Assembly (NCBI GenBank): GCA_051155755.1
Contig: DAXETY010000141.1
Span: 1 to 21,002, forward strand
Reading direction: 5' to 3'
Source of the DNA: DAXETY01 sp051155755
GTDB taxonomy: Bacteria; Desulfobacterota; Desulfobacteria; Desulfobacterales; SG8-13
Length of the DNA stretch: 21,002 bases
Shown: positions 6,270-13,059 of the stretch, one piece after another
Numbering within the stretch: the stretch's first letter is position 1
Layout: each line of letters starts with the position of its first letter
Notes under the pieces: model-generated
What the model saw: only the letters and a program-made list of their open reading frames with translations
Told to the model about the DNA's origin: nothing
The model's database searches: none
Program-made: the position numbers and the translations under genes

Positions 6270-7523
6270 ATGGACGGTATCGGGTGCAGGTTCGGTAAAA
6301 TCCGGTTGGCGCTGGCATTGCTGATGGTCGGGTTGTGGGCTCCCCAGGCGGTGTTGGCCGCCCCCCTGGAGCTTTCCACCGGGGCGGTGGTTGATTTGAA
6401 TTCGCAGCAGCTCGAGCGCCTGAAAGCCGAGCCGGGTGTCTATTTTTTCGACGACCTCCCCCAGAGCCTGAAAGCCGATCATCTGCAGCAATGGGTGTAT
6501 ATCCCGATACCTGCCTCGCTGGGCGGGGGGTTTTTGGTGGCCTATCAATCGAACCTGGATCGGGCGCTGGCGGCCGTGGGCGCAACGGCGGTGGAACCGC
6601 CGGCCGATGACCCCCCGACGGCCGAAAATAAAGATCCCGATCCCATGGCGGTGACATCCGGTCCCTGGATGTGGTCGCTGCGGGCCGGATACCGCCATGA
6701 CGAACTGGATTGGAACATCGCCGGAAACGGCGTGAATGTGCTTTCGGAACTGACCTGGGAAGATCTGCAGTCGGTCGCCGTGGGAGGGACGCTGCAGCGC
6801 CGGTTCGGCCCGGGCTTCCGCATCCTCGGCTCGGTCGACTACGGGTTTGTGTTCGACGGCGACAACCAGGACTCCGATTATGCCGGCGACAACCGCACCC
6901 TGGAGTTCTCCCGCTCGAACAACAGCGCCGACGACGGCGACCTCTGGGATCTGTCCCTGGGGCTGGGCTATGACCTGGCGCTGCTTACAAACCGCCTGAC
7001 CGTCTCTCCGTTGCTGGGGTACTCCCTGCACGTGCAGAACCTGACCATCACCGAAGGTGTGCAAACGGTTTCCGAATTCGGCTTTCCGGTCCCGCTGGGA
7101 CCGTTCCCGGGCCTGGACAGCAGCTATGACACCCAATGGTACGGTCCCTGGCTCGGACTGGAGGCCGTTTACAAAAGTTACGGAACCGGAGACCCGGCCG
7201 GGGGCTTCGAGTTCTCACTGGGAGTCCAGTACCACTGGGCCGACTACGAGGCCGACGCCACCTGGAACCTCCGCGGCGATCTAAGGCAGCCCGACAGCTT
7301 CGAACACGATGCCGACGGGAACGGCGTGGTGGGGAGCGGCGCCTTCGCCTACCTGTTCAATGCCAGATGGAGCCTGACGGTGGACGCCAAGTACCAGGAC
7401 TGGGAAACCGATCCGGGCATCGACCGGATATTTCTGGCAGATGGAACCGTGCTGACCACCCGCCTCAACGAAGTCAACTGGGAATCATATGCCCTCACCG
7501 TCGGAATCCGCTGCCGCTTCTAA
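6270..7523 (+). CDS. Outer-membrane beta-barrel protein, omptin/Pom-like
   Basis: The 417-residue product has a signal peptide: a basic start, a hydrophobic stretch at about 11-30 and a cleavage site near AVLAA-P. A short proline- and acid-rich linker follows, then from about residue 130 a run of alternating aromatic strands ending in a C-terminal phenylalanine, as expected for an outer-membrane barrel. Segments such as DELDWNIAG and NVLSELTWEDLQ recall the Protochlamydia outer-membrane protein family and the omptin fold. I cannot identify the omptin catalytic residues, so protease activity is not claimed. The ATG at 6270 was chosen because GAGG lies 5 bases upstream and the signal peptide starts there; an upstream in-frame ATG at 6234 would add 12 unlikely residues. 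The gene appears monocistronic. Confidence 0.8.
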   Translation: MDGIGCRFGKIRLALALLMVGLWAPQAVLAAPLELSTGAVVDLNSQQLERLKAEPGVYFFDDLPQSLKADHLQQWVYIPIPASLGGGFLVAYQSNLDRALAAVGATAVEPPADDPPTAENKDPDPMAVTSGPWMWSLRAGYRHDELDWNIAGNGVNVLSELTWEDLQSVAVGGTLQRRFGPGFRILGSVDYGFVFDGDNQDSDYAGDNRTLEFSRSNNSADDGDLWDLSLGLGYDLALLTNRLTVSPLLGYSLHVQNLTITEGVQTVSEFGFPVPLGPFPGLDSSYDTQWYGPWLGLEAVYKSYGTGDPAGGFEFSLGVQYHWADYEADATWNLRGDLRQPDSFEHDADGNGVVGSGAFAYLFNARWSLTVDAKYQDWETDPGIDRIFLADGTVLTTRLNEVNWESYALTVGIRCRF

Positions 7524-7690
7524 CCGCCGCCCGCAGGTCAGCCGGCCTGGATTGAAAGATTCGGGCGCCGGTTTCCCGCCTTTCACTTTATTGCCGGTGA
7601 AATGTATCCCGCCGTGGTCATTCGTCCCAAGCAATTAATAACATTGGGAATTATCATATCATTTTTTCGGATGAAAAGTTTTGATTCCGC

Positions 7691-7717
7691 TTGACGTGCC
7701 CATTCAATTGGTATAAG
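7691..7717 (+). promoter_or_regulatory. Possible sigma-70 promoter for the ferredoxin gene
   Basis: TTGACG (7691-7696) and TATAAG (7712-7717) are separated by 15 bp, shorter than the usual 17, in an AT-rich stretch about 100 bp upstream of the ferredoxin. This is plausible but weak. Otherwise I see nothing specific in the 293 bp at 7524-7816. Confidence 0.3.
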
Positions 7718-7816
7718 GACTGATTCTTCCATATCGTAGTGATCGCGATGATGAGAAACCCATGGCGGACGGAAATGGTCCCCTGATTTAAAAATCGTGA
7801 GAAAGGAGATTCGATC

Positions 7817-8005
7817 ATGGCTTTTGTACCCACTGTGGACGAAGACAAATGTGCCGGTTGTGAAGAATGCGTGGATGTTTGTCCGGTGGAAGTTTTCGAG
7901 ATGCAGGATGGAAAATCCGTGCCGGTGAATGCCGAAGAGTGCCTCGGCTGCGAAAGCTGCGTCGAAGTTTGTGAAGAAGACGCCATTACCGTGGAAGAGA
8001 CCTAA
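7817..8005 (+). CDS. Ferredoxin, 2[4Fe-4S]
   Basis: This 62-residue soluble electron carrier has two complete cluster motifs. C12, C15, C18 and C22 (CxxCxxCxxxCP) form the first, and C42, C45, C48 and C52 (CxxCxxCxxxCE) the second. The second motif has Glu rather than Pro after the last cysteine. The protein is very acidic, and short ferredoxins of this kind are abundant in anaerobic Desulfobacterota. A strong AAGGAG lies 7 bases before the ATG. The gene stands alone, so its redox partner cannot be read from context; the lactate-racemase-family gene downstream is separated by a terminator. Confidence 0.95.
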   Translation: MAFVPTVDEDKCAGCEECVDVCPVEVFEMQDGKSVPVNAEECLGCESCVEVCEEDAITVEET

Positions 8006-8140
8006 AAAACCGTGATTCAGCCCCTCCAGGCGGGCGGCTGGGACTTTCCGGTCCAGGTCCCCGGGGGCGAAAACACCGCACGTTTCGATTGAATGATTGC
8101 ACCGGGTGGGCATACTTCCCGGTTTCCCGGTAGAATCCAA

Positions 8141-8176
8141 CTCCGGAACCTCCGGTCGAGAGGTTCCGGGGTTTTT
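8141..8176 (+). terminator. Intrinsic terminator between the ferredoxin and LarA-like genes
   Basis: CCGGAACCTC (8143-8152) and GAGGTTCCGG (8160-8169) form a perfect 10-bp stem with a 7-nt loop, followed by GG and five T. Flanking bases extend the stem. It lies 136 bp after the ferredoxin stop and about 90 bp before the next start. It could end ferredoxin transcripts or act as an attenuator: an alternative stem, ACCGGG (8101-8106) with CCCGGT, lies just upstream. Confidence 0.7.
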
Positions 8177-8267
8177 CATACCTGCAGTCGAGCCGGCTGA
8201 CAACACCCGGCTCGATCCGGCGAAATCACCGAAGTCGCCGGCTCCCTTCAAGAATACCGCGATCGTT

Positions 8268-9542
8268 ATGGCACACTCCGCAACCAGCCCGTTTCCCCGC
8301 GTGGCCCTCGTGCGCCAGACGCTGTACCGCAATCCCCTGGAAGACATCACCGGAAGCGTCACCAAATCTCTTGCCAGGCTGCCGCTTTCCGAACACCTTC
8401 AGCCGAATCAACGGGTGGCTGTGGCCGTCGGAAGCCGGGGAATCGACCGCCTGGCCGAGGTGGTCAGCGCCTGCATTGCCCATTTGAAGGATCTGGGTCT
8501 GCAGCCCTTTGTCGTCCCTGCCATGGGCAGCCACGGCGGTGCCACCGCCGAAGGCCAGCAGGCCGTGCTGTCCAAACTCGGCATCACCCCGCAGCGCATC
8601 GGCGCTCCGGTGGAACCGGTGATGGATGTCGAATGTCTCGACCGGCTTTCCAACGGCACCCGCCTGTACTTCAGCACCAAAGCCCTGGAGGCCGACCACA
8701 TCGTTCTGATCAACCGCGTGAAGCTGCACACAAAATTCCGCGCCCCGGTCGAGTCCGGTCTTTGCAAAATGCTCACCATCGGCCTGGGTAAAGCCGAAGG
8801 GGCGGCTGAATTTCACCGCCGGGCCGTTGGGCATGGTTTCGGAATCATCGAATCCGCCGCCGCCAGGTTGATCGAACGCTGCCCGGTCCGGTTCGGCCTG
8901 GCCCTGCTGGAAGACGGCTGCGGCAACCTGACCCAGATCAAGGCGGTTTTGCCGGAAGCCTTCATTGAAATGGAAAAAACGCTGCTGAAGCAGGCTTCGG
9001 CCATGATGGCGCGGATTCCGTTCGACAATCTCGACGTGCTGGTGATCGATCGCATCGGAAAGGATATCAGCGGCATCGGCATGGATTCCAACGTCACCGG
9101 GCGCCATCGGGACCTGGTCGGCAATTTTGACGCGGCCCCCCATCCCAGGCGAATTTTCGTCCGGGATTTGAGCCCCGCCTCCGACGGCAACGCCAACGGC
9201 ATCGGCCTGGCCGACGCAACCACCCGCCGGCTGGTGGACGCCCTGGACCGCGAAAAAACCTACCGCAATGCGATTACGGCGATTTCCCTGGAAAAAGCTG
9301 CCATCCCCGCCTATTTCGACACCGACCGGGAAGCCCTGGAAGTGTGCGCGCGCAGCGCCGGGCTCGAATCTCTGCAGCAAGCCCGCCTGGTGCGCATTCT
9401 CGACACCAAGCACTTGGAAGTCCTTCAGGTTTCCGAATCCCTCCAGCTCGACATCGACTCCGAACCCAACCTGCAGCAGCTGACACCCTGGGAGCCGCTG
9501 GGCTTCGATGCGCACGACAACCTGCCGCCGTTCAACGAATAA
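8268..9542 (+). CDS. Lactate racemase (LarA)-superfamily / DUF2088 protein
   Basis: The 424-residue product resembles the LarA N-terminal domain superfamily, whose characterised members are nickel-pincer-nucleotide isomerases acting on 2-hydroxy acids in the cytoplasm. Supporting segments are VAVGSRGI (51-58), the histidine-bearing loop PAMGSHGGATAEGQ (84-97), and INRVKLHTKF with the lysine-rich GLCKMLTIGLGKAEGA (148-179). These sit where family members bind the cofactor and substrate. The actual substrate is unknown, and members of this branch need not racemise lactate. I see none of the LarB/C/E cofactor-synthesis genes nearby. The ATG at 8268 was preferred over one at 8097 because the longer reading frame would translate the terminator hairpin at 8141-8176. 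The ribosome binding site is weak. Confidence 0.7.
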   Translation: MAHSATSPFPRVALVRQTLYRNPLEDITGSVTKSLARLPLSEHLQPNQRVAVAVGSRGIDRLAEVVSACIAHLKDLGLQPFVVPAMGSHGGATAEGQQAVLSKLGITPQRIGAPVEPVMDVECLDRLSNGTRLYFSTKALEADHIVLINRVKLHTKFRAPVESGLCKMLTIGLGKAEGAAEFHRRAVGHGFGIIESAAARLIERCPVRFGLALLEDGCGNLTQIKAVLPEAFIEMEKTLLKQASAMMARIPFDNLDVLVIDRIGKDISGIGMDSNVTGRHRDLVGNFDAAPHPRRIFVRDLSPASDGNANGIGLADATTRRLVDALDREKTYRNAITAISLEKAAIPAYFDTDREALEVCARSAGLESLQQARLVRILDTKHLEVLQVSESLQLDIDSEPNLQQLTPWEPLGFDAHDNLPPFNE

Positions 9543-9673
9543 AAAATACTATTTTAGATACTTATTATTCTGTAACAGTTGAGCCAATCCAGATATGGCA
9601 CTTTATTCGCGGTGCGCCCCCCTTTATCTAAACAAGCCAATCAATTATAGTGCTGATCTGTATTATTATATTT

Positions 9674-9714
9674 TGTATGCAAAAAACTTCATCTATCATA
9701 GCTATTTGCATACA
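9674..9714 (+). promoter_or_regulatory. Inverted repeat 1 upstream of abiEi (probable operator)
   Basis: TGTATGCAAA (9674-9683) and TTTGCATACA (9705-9714) are perfect inverted copies whose centres are 31 bp apart, about three helical turns. A TTGACA hexamer follows at 9731. Characterised AbiEi antitoxins repress their own operon by binding inverted repeats in the promoter. Assigning this function here is inference. Confidence 0.55.
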
Positions 9715-9752
9715 GGATATAAAAACTAAGTTGACAAATTATATTCTATTTG

Positions 9753-9771
9753 CAATTTGATATTAAAATTG
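9753..9771 (+). promoter_or_regulatory. Inverted repeat 2 just upstream of abiEi
   Basis: CAATTT (9753-9758) and AAATTG (9766-9771) flank a 7-bp AT spacer and end 13 bp before the abiEi start. With repeat 1 it brackets TTGACA at 9731-9736, so the two could be a paired operator. The -10 hexamer is not clear. Confidence 0.4.
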
Positions 9772-9784
9772 AAACTAATTGAAT

Positions 9785-10615
9785 ATGAAAAATAATCATA
9801 AAATCAAAACCACTGGTCCCCGATTAGCTTTTCTCGTCTCCGAGTTGTATGCTCGGCAGAAAACAATCTTTTCCAATCGGGACGTGAAAACGATTATCGG
9901 CCTGAGTCCCAAAGCGGCCCGAGGGCTCACGTTCCGCCTTGTGGAAAGGGGACTGGCAACCCGACTAAAACCGGGCCTCTTCATTTTGGTGCCAGCCGAA
10001 CTCGGCCACGAGCGAAACTATCTTGGAAATCCCTATGTGGTAGCTGCGGAAATCGTCAGTGGCTCCAGTTACATCATTTCTCATGCCTCGGCCATGGATA
10101 TCCACCAAATGGTCACCCAGCCTCAACTGGTGGTGTATACGACGACGACTCAATCAATTCGCCCGCGATCCATCCTCGGAACTGAATTCCGCTTCGTGCG
10201 CTGCAAGCCGAAACATTTTTTCGGCACGATGGATCACTGGGCAACTAAGACGAGAAAGATCAAGGTCAGCGATCTTGAAAGAACCGTGATCGACGGGCTC
10301 AGGCAGTCGGAATACTGCGGCGGCTTCAGTGAAGTCGCAAAAGGATTCTGGATACGGCGACAGGATATGGACGTGAAAAAACTGGTGGAATACGCCTTGA
10401 TGCTGGATATCGGTGCGGTTTATCGCCGTCTCGGATACATGCTCGAGTTATTCGAGACAAAAGAAGAAGACCAACTGGAATTGCTACGTAAAAAACTGAC
10501 CGCCTCTTACGTTCTCCTTGACCCGTTGCTGCCAGCCGAGGGAAATTTCATCTCCCGCTGGAAACTCAGACTCAATGTAAGCCCGGAAGAGATAAAAGCG
10601 ACAATAAGGACCTGA
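9785..10615 (+). CDS. abiEi: Type IV toxin-antitoxin antitoxin, AbiEi family
   Basis: AbiEi is the antitoxin and autorepressor of the AbiE bacteriostatic system. The 276-residue product starts with a winged-helix-like region (about 10-65; FSNRDVKTIIGLSPKAARGLTFRLVERGLATRLKPGLF). The AbiEi C-terminal region follows, with YIISHASAMDIHQMV and KVSDLERTVIDGLR. The AbiEii toxin gene follows after 3 bp, the diagnostic order. The ATG at 9785 was chosen; a TTG at 9779 is in frame. The pair and its upstream DNA are visibly AT-richer than the flanking genes, suggesting transfer. Two inverted repeats and a TTGACA box precede it, matching expected autoregulation. Confidence 0.88.
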   Translation: MKNNHKIKTTGPRLAFLVSELYARQKTIFSNRDVKTIIGLSPKAARGLTFRLVERGLATRLKPGLFILVPAELGHERNYLGNPYVVAAEIVSGSSYIISHASAMDIHQMVTQPQLVVYTTTTQSIRPRSILGTEFRFVRCKPKHFFGTMDHWATKTRKIKVSDLERTVIDGLRQSEYCGGFSEVAKGFWIRRQDMDVKKLVEYALMLDIGAVYRRLGYMLELFETKEEDQLELLRKKLTASYVLLDPLLPAEGNFISRWKLRLNVSPEEIKATIRT

Positions 10616-10618
10616 TCC

Positions 10619-11461
10619 ATGATCCCCCAGCGGAACATTTCATTACTCTCAAACCGTCTTGCCAACAAGGGCGGTCGTCGTATCCCGGAAGCCGTACTTG
10701 AGCGGGACTATTGCCTGGCCTGGTTCCTGGTCGGACTCTCCCGATCATCATTTCGAGACATTTTCGCCTTCAAGGGTGGCACGGCTTTGAAACGTTGCTA
10801 CATGGGAGATTATCGTTTTTCAGATGATCTCGATTTTACTTTAGTTAGGACAACATCATTTGAAAAGATTCTTGCCGAACTGGAGATGATTTCCGCAGAG
10901 GTGCACAAGGCTTCTGGAATCGTTATTCGCTATTCCCGAGAGGATCGAAAGTCCCATCAGAACAGTTATACTTTTTATCTCGCCTATGAGGGACCATTAC
11001 CTGGTATGACGGCCAAGGAAGTCAAGGTCGATATTACCAACAAGGAACAGATTGTGCTTCCATTACAGGAAAAGCCGGTTTTAAAGGGTTACGAGGAGTA
11101 TGAAGACCTGCCGGATGACGCAACTATACTGGTTTATTCCTTGGAAGAAATTCTAACGGAGAAAGTGGTCGCCCTGGCTGACCGAGCCCGTAATGAACCG
11201 CGCGATCTCTATGATGTCTGGTATCTTACAGAAATGAAGAACATGGACCTGTCAACCCTGATCCCGGAGATCACGGCAAAACTAGAATTCCGAGGAAGAG
11301 GATTGGAGGGCATGGTCGAGGAATTCGGTAAGAAGGAAGCGCGTTTGAAAAAGTTGTGGCAGATGCGGCTGGCAAGTCAGATGGCCGAGTTACCTCACTT
11401 CGAAGAAGTTTTTCGTTCCGTGCAACGCACCTTTCGAGGTGCCAAATTGACAGGGACATAA
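10619..11461 (+). CDS. abiEii: Type IV toxin, AbiEii family nucleotidyltransferase
   Basis: AbiEii/MenT-type toxins are DNA-polymerase-beta-fold nucleotidyltransferases that block growth; studied relatives modify tRNA acceptor ends or otherwise use nucleotides. The 280-residue product has the core motif FKGGTALKR (51-59) with RFSDDLDFT (66-74; acidic residues D69, D70, D72). It also has EVKVDIT near 134-140 and the late motif EKVVALADRARNEPRDLYDVWYL (K182, R195, D196, D199). All motifs are intact, so the toxin appears functional. AAGGA lies 8 bases before the ATG and the gene is 3 bp behind abiEi. AGGTGCC (11437-11443) and GGCACCT (11473-11479) could form a stem at its end, but no convincing terminator follows. 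Phage defence is a known role of some AbiE pairs; plasmid or island maintenance is an alternative. Confidence 0.9.
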   Translation: MIPQRNISLLSNRLANKGGRRIPEAVLERDYCLAWFLVGLSRSSFRDIFAFKGGTALKRCYMGDYRFSDDLDFTLVRTTSFEKILAELEMISAEVHKASGIVIRYSREDRKSHQNSYTFYLAYEGPLPGMTAKEVKVDITNKEQIVLPLQEKPVLKGYEEYEDLPDDATILVYSLEEILTEKVVALADRARNEPRDLYDVWYLTEMKNMDLSTLIPEITAKLEFRGRGLEGMVEEFGKKEARLKKLWQMRLASQMAELPHFEEVFRSVQRTFRGAKLTGT

Positions 11462-11584
11462 TTTTTGTCTGCGGCACCTTATTCTACGATGTCAAACACG
11501 GTAAGCCTGCTGCGGTTTACCGAACCATCTGGTAAAAGCCCAGGAAAAAAGGCAATTAGACGATCAGGCGCTTATCTTGTGAGA

Positions 11585-12580
11585 TTAAGTTTTGACGGGT
11601 ACAAAGACAATCACCGTACTGCGCGCCGTCGGAAACATGCCGGGCGTGTCGAAATCGAGTTCCGGCCGGTCGGCGATGCGGGCAAATGCCGCAAGCGGCC
11701 GGACCCCGGGCAGCACAAATGCCGACAGGGCCTGCTCGGGGGCCTCCGCTGCGGCTGCCGTCGCCGCTGGAATCGGCGGGCCGCTTCGGCTCAGATCGGC
11801 AAGCTGTTTCTGGATTTCGATGCGGTCTTCGACATCGGCGGGCACCTCGGAGCGCAATAATGCACAGGCGGCTTCGGGATAGGCTTCCAGCAGCGAGTCC
11901 AACACGACCCGGCCGGGCGTGACGAACACGGCCACGGCTTCCGGCTTGCGCAGGGAGGCATCGGAGGCCATCAAACGCGTCCAGGACGCCAGCCGCTCGG
12001 CAAGCATGTAGTCCGATTCTTCCCGGCGACCGGTGATCTTGCCGCTTCGGGCGGCCGAGAGCGCCGCGGCGGCTTCTTCCGGTTCGTGCATGCTTTCCAT
12101 CAGCAAGACTTCCAGGTCGTCCAGCCGCGCCAGATCGTTTTCGAGCAAATCCGACTGGCGGTCGAGCTCCTGGGCGATGGCCAGAAACACCCGGGCCTGC
12201 AGAAGATCACGGTCCGCATCTTCGGCGGATTCGACTCCGGAAATCCGCCGTTTGATGTCCGCCCGAATGTGGGACGGCAGATCGGCCTCGAAAAACGGCG
12301 GGCCCCCGTCCAGGGATTTGCGGTAGGCGCTGCCGATGCCGCGACGGTCGCGCTGCAGGGCGGACCAGCGGTGGAAGTCCTCCAGGATCTTCGCCAGCGG
12401 CCGGTCCTGGCTTCGCACCGGGAACCGGAACTGCACCGCGCTGTCCTGACACCAGCGCTGCATCTCCTCCGGGACAAGGTGTTCGGAGGGCTGATAGACG
12501 CCGACGGCGTCGAACCACCGGGTCAGGGTCCGCGCCAGCGCCTGCGGCACGTAGGTGTAGGGAAACAGTATCGGTATCAT
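11585..12580 (-). CDS. Hypothetical protein, 331 residues
   Basis: I do not recognise the family. The protein is cytoplasmic-looking: no signal peptide, no membrane helix, a mostly helical central region (about 110-250) rich in Leu, Ala, Glu and Arg, and an alanine-rich linker near 272-280. It starts MIPILFPYTYVPQALARTL, and the segment VAVFVTPGRVVLDSLLEAYPEA is one of few hydrophobic runs. The ATG at 12580 has AAGG seven bases upstream. GC-rich composition matches the housekeeping genes, unlike the AbiE pair with which it converges. It lies downstream of the cysteine synthase fusion on the same strand, but a 480-bp repeat island separates them, so co-transcription is doubtful. Confidence 0.75.
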   Translation of the reverse strand: MIPILFPYTYVPQALARTLTRWFDAVGVYQPSEHLVPEEMQRWCQDSAVQFRFPVRSQDRPLAKILEDFHRWSALQRDRRGIGSAYRKSLDGGPPFFEADLPSHIRADIKRRISGVESAEDADRDLLQARVFLAIAQELDRQSDLLENDLARLDDLEVLLMESMHEPEEAAAALSAARSGKITGRREESDYMLAERLASWTRLMASDASLRKPEAVAVFVTPGRVVLDSLLEAYPEAACALLRSEVPADVEDRIEIQKQLADLSRSGPPIPAATAAAAEAPEQALSAFVLPGVRPLAAFARIADRPELDFDTPGMFPTARSTVIVFVPVKT

Positions 12581-12640
12581 GCTGGAACCTTAATCCTTGA
12601 TCGATGTGATTTCAAATGAGCGGTCCGGCATCGGGACTAA

Positions 12641-13015
12641 AAAAGATTTCACCGCAGAGGCGCCGAGAACGCAGAGGTTTTTTCTTTTCGGATGCCGCTG
12701 AGAGGGCGGCATCCGAAAAACCTCTGAAATGCCGCAATGGCAGTTCTTTCGAATTCGCGTCATGCCTGAGTCAACAACCACCCGCAAAGCGGGTGGCTTG
12801 GATTTTCGGCCATAGGCCGAAAAGACAGAAGCACTGCTGTGCTTCGATGTTGAACTTGCACCGGGTGCATAGCACCCGGTTTAGGCAAGAATGAATCTAT
12901 CTTGGATCACAGCGTCTTTCCTGAGGCATGTGTTTTGTTTTTCGCCCTCTCAGCGAAAAACAAAATAATCTTTATCCTCTGCGATCTCGGCGCCTCTGCG
13001 GTGAACTTATCTTTT
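12641..13015. mobile_element. Composite palindromic repeat island with 30-bp inverted ends
   Basis: The ends at 12648-12677 and 12976-13005 are inverted copies matching at 29 of 30 bases (TTCACCGCAGAGGCGCC...), each flanked outside by AAAAGAT. Inside the left end is a perfect 14-bp hairpin (12685-12698 with 12706-12719, loop TGAGAGG). Inside the right end is a perfect 13-bp hairpin (12933-12945 with 12953-12965) whose loop, read in the same sense, is also TGAGAGG although the stem sequence differs. Four more hairpins lie between. No protein-coding gene is seen in the whole 479-bp gap (12581-13059). Repeats with ACCGCAGAG-type words are familiar from many environmental genomes; treating this as a non-autonomous mobile element is inference. 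Confidence 0.75.
12778..12880. repeat. String of four short-loop hairpins inside the repeat island
   Basis: Four perfect hairpins follow in about 100 bp: CCACCCGC-AAA-GCGGGTGG (12778-12796), TTTTCGGCC-ATA-GGCCGAAAA (12803-12823), GAAGCAC-TGCT-GTGCTTC (12828-12845) and ACCGGGTGC-ATA-GCACCCGGT (12860-12880). This could be a relic of an IS200/IS605-type or REP-type element, which use subterminal hairpins, or a structured RNA. No transposase remains. Confidence 0.7.
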
Positions 13016-13059
13016 AATGCATTTCCCCACCACTGCGTCCGTCTGTGGTTCATCATTTT

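Noticed and set aside
8097..8267. 57-residue N-terminal extension of the LarA-like protein
   Set aside because: It would translate the intrinsic terminator at 8141-8176 and has no family-like sequence; the start at 8268 is more likely.
12778..12823. Tandem intrinsic terminators
   Set aside because: The stems are perfect, but the run of further hairpins and the lack of a clean T-run after the GC stem suit a repeat element better.
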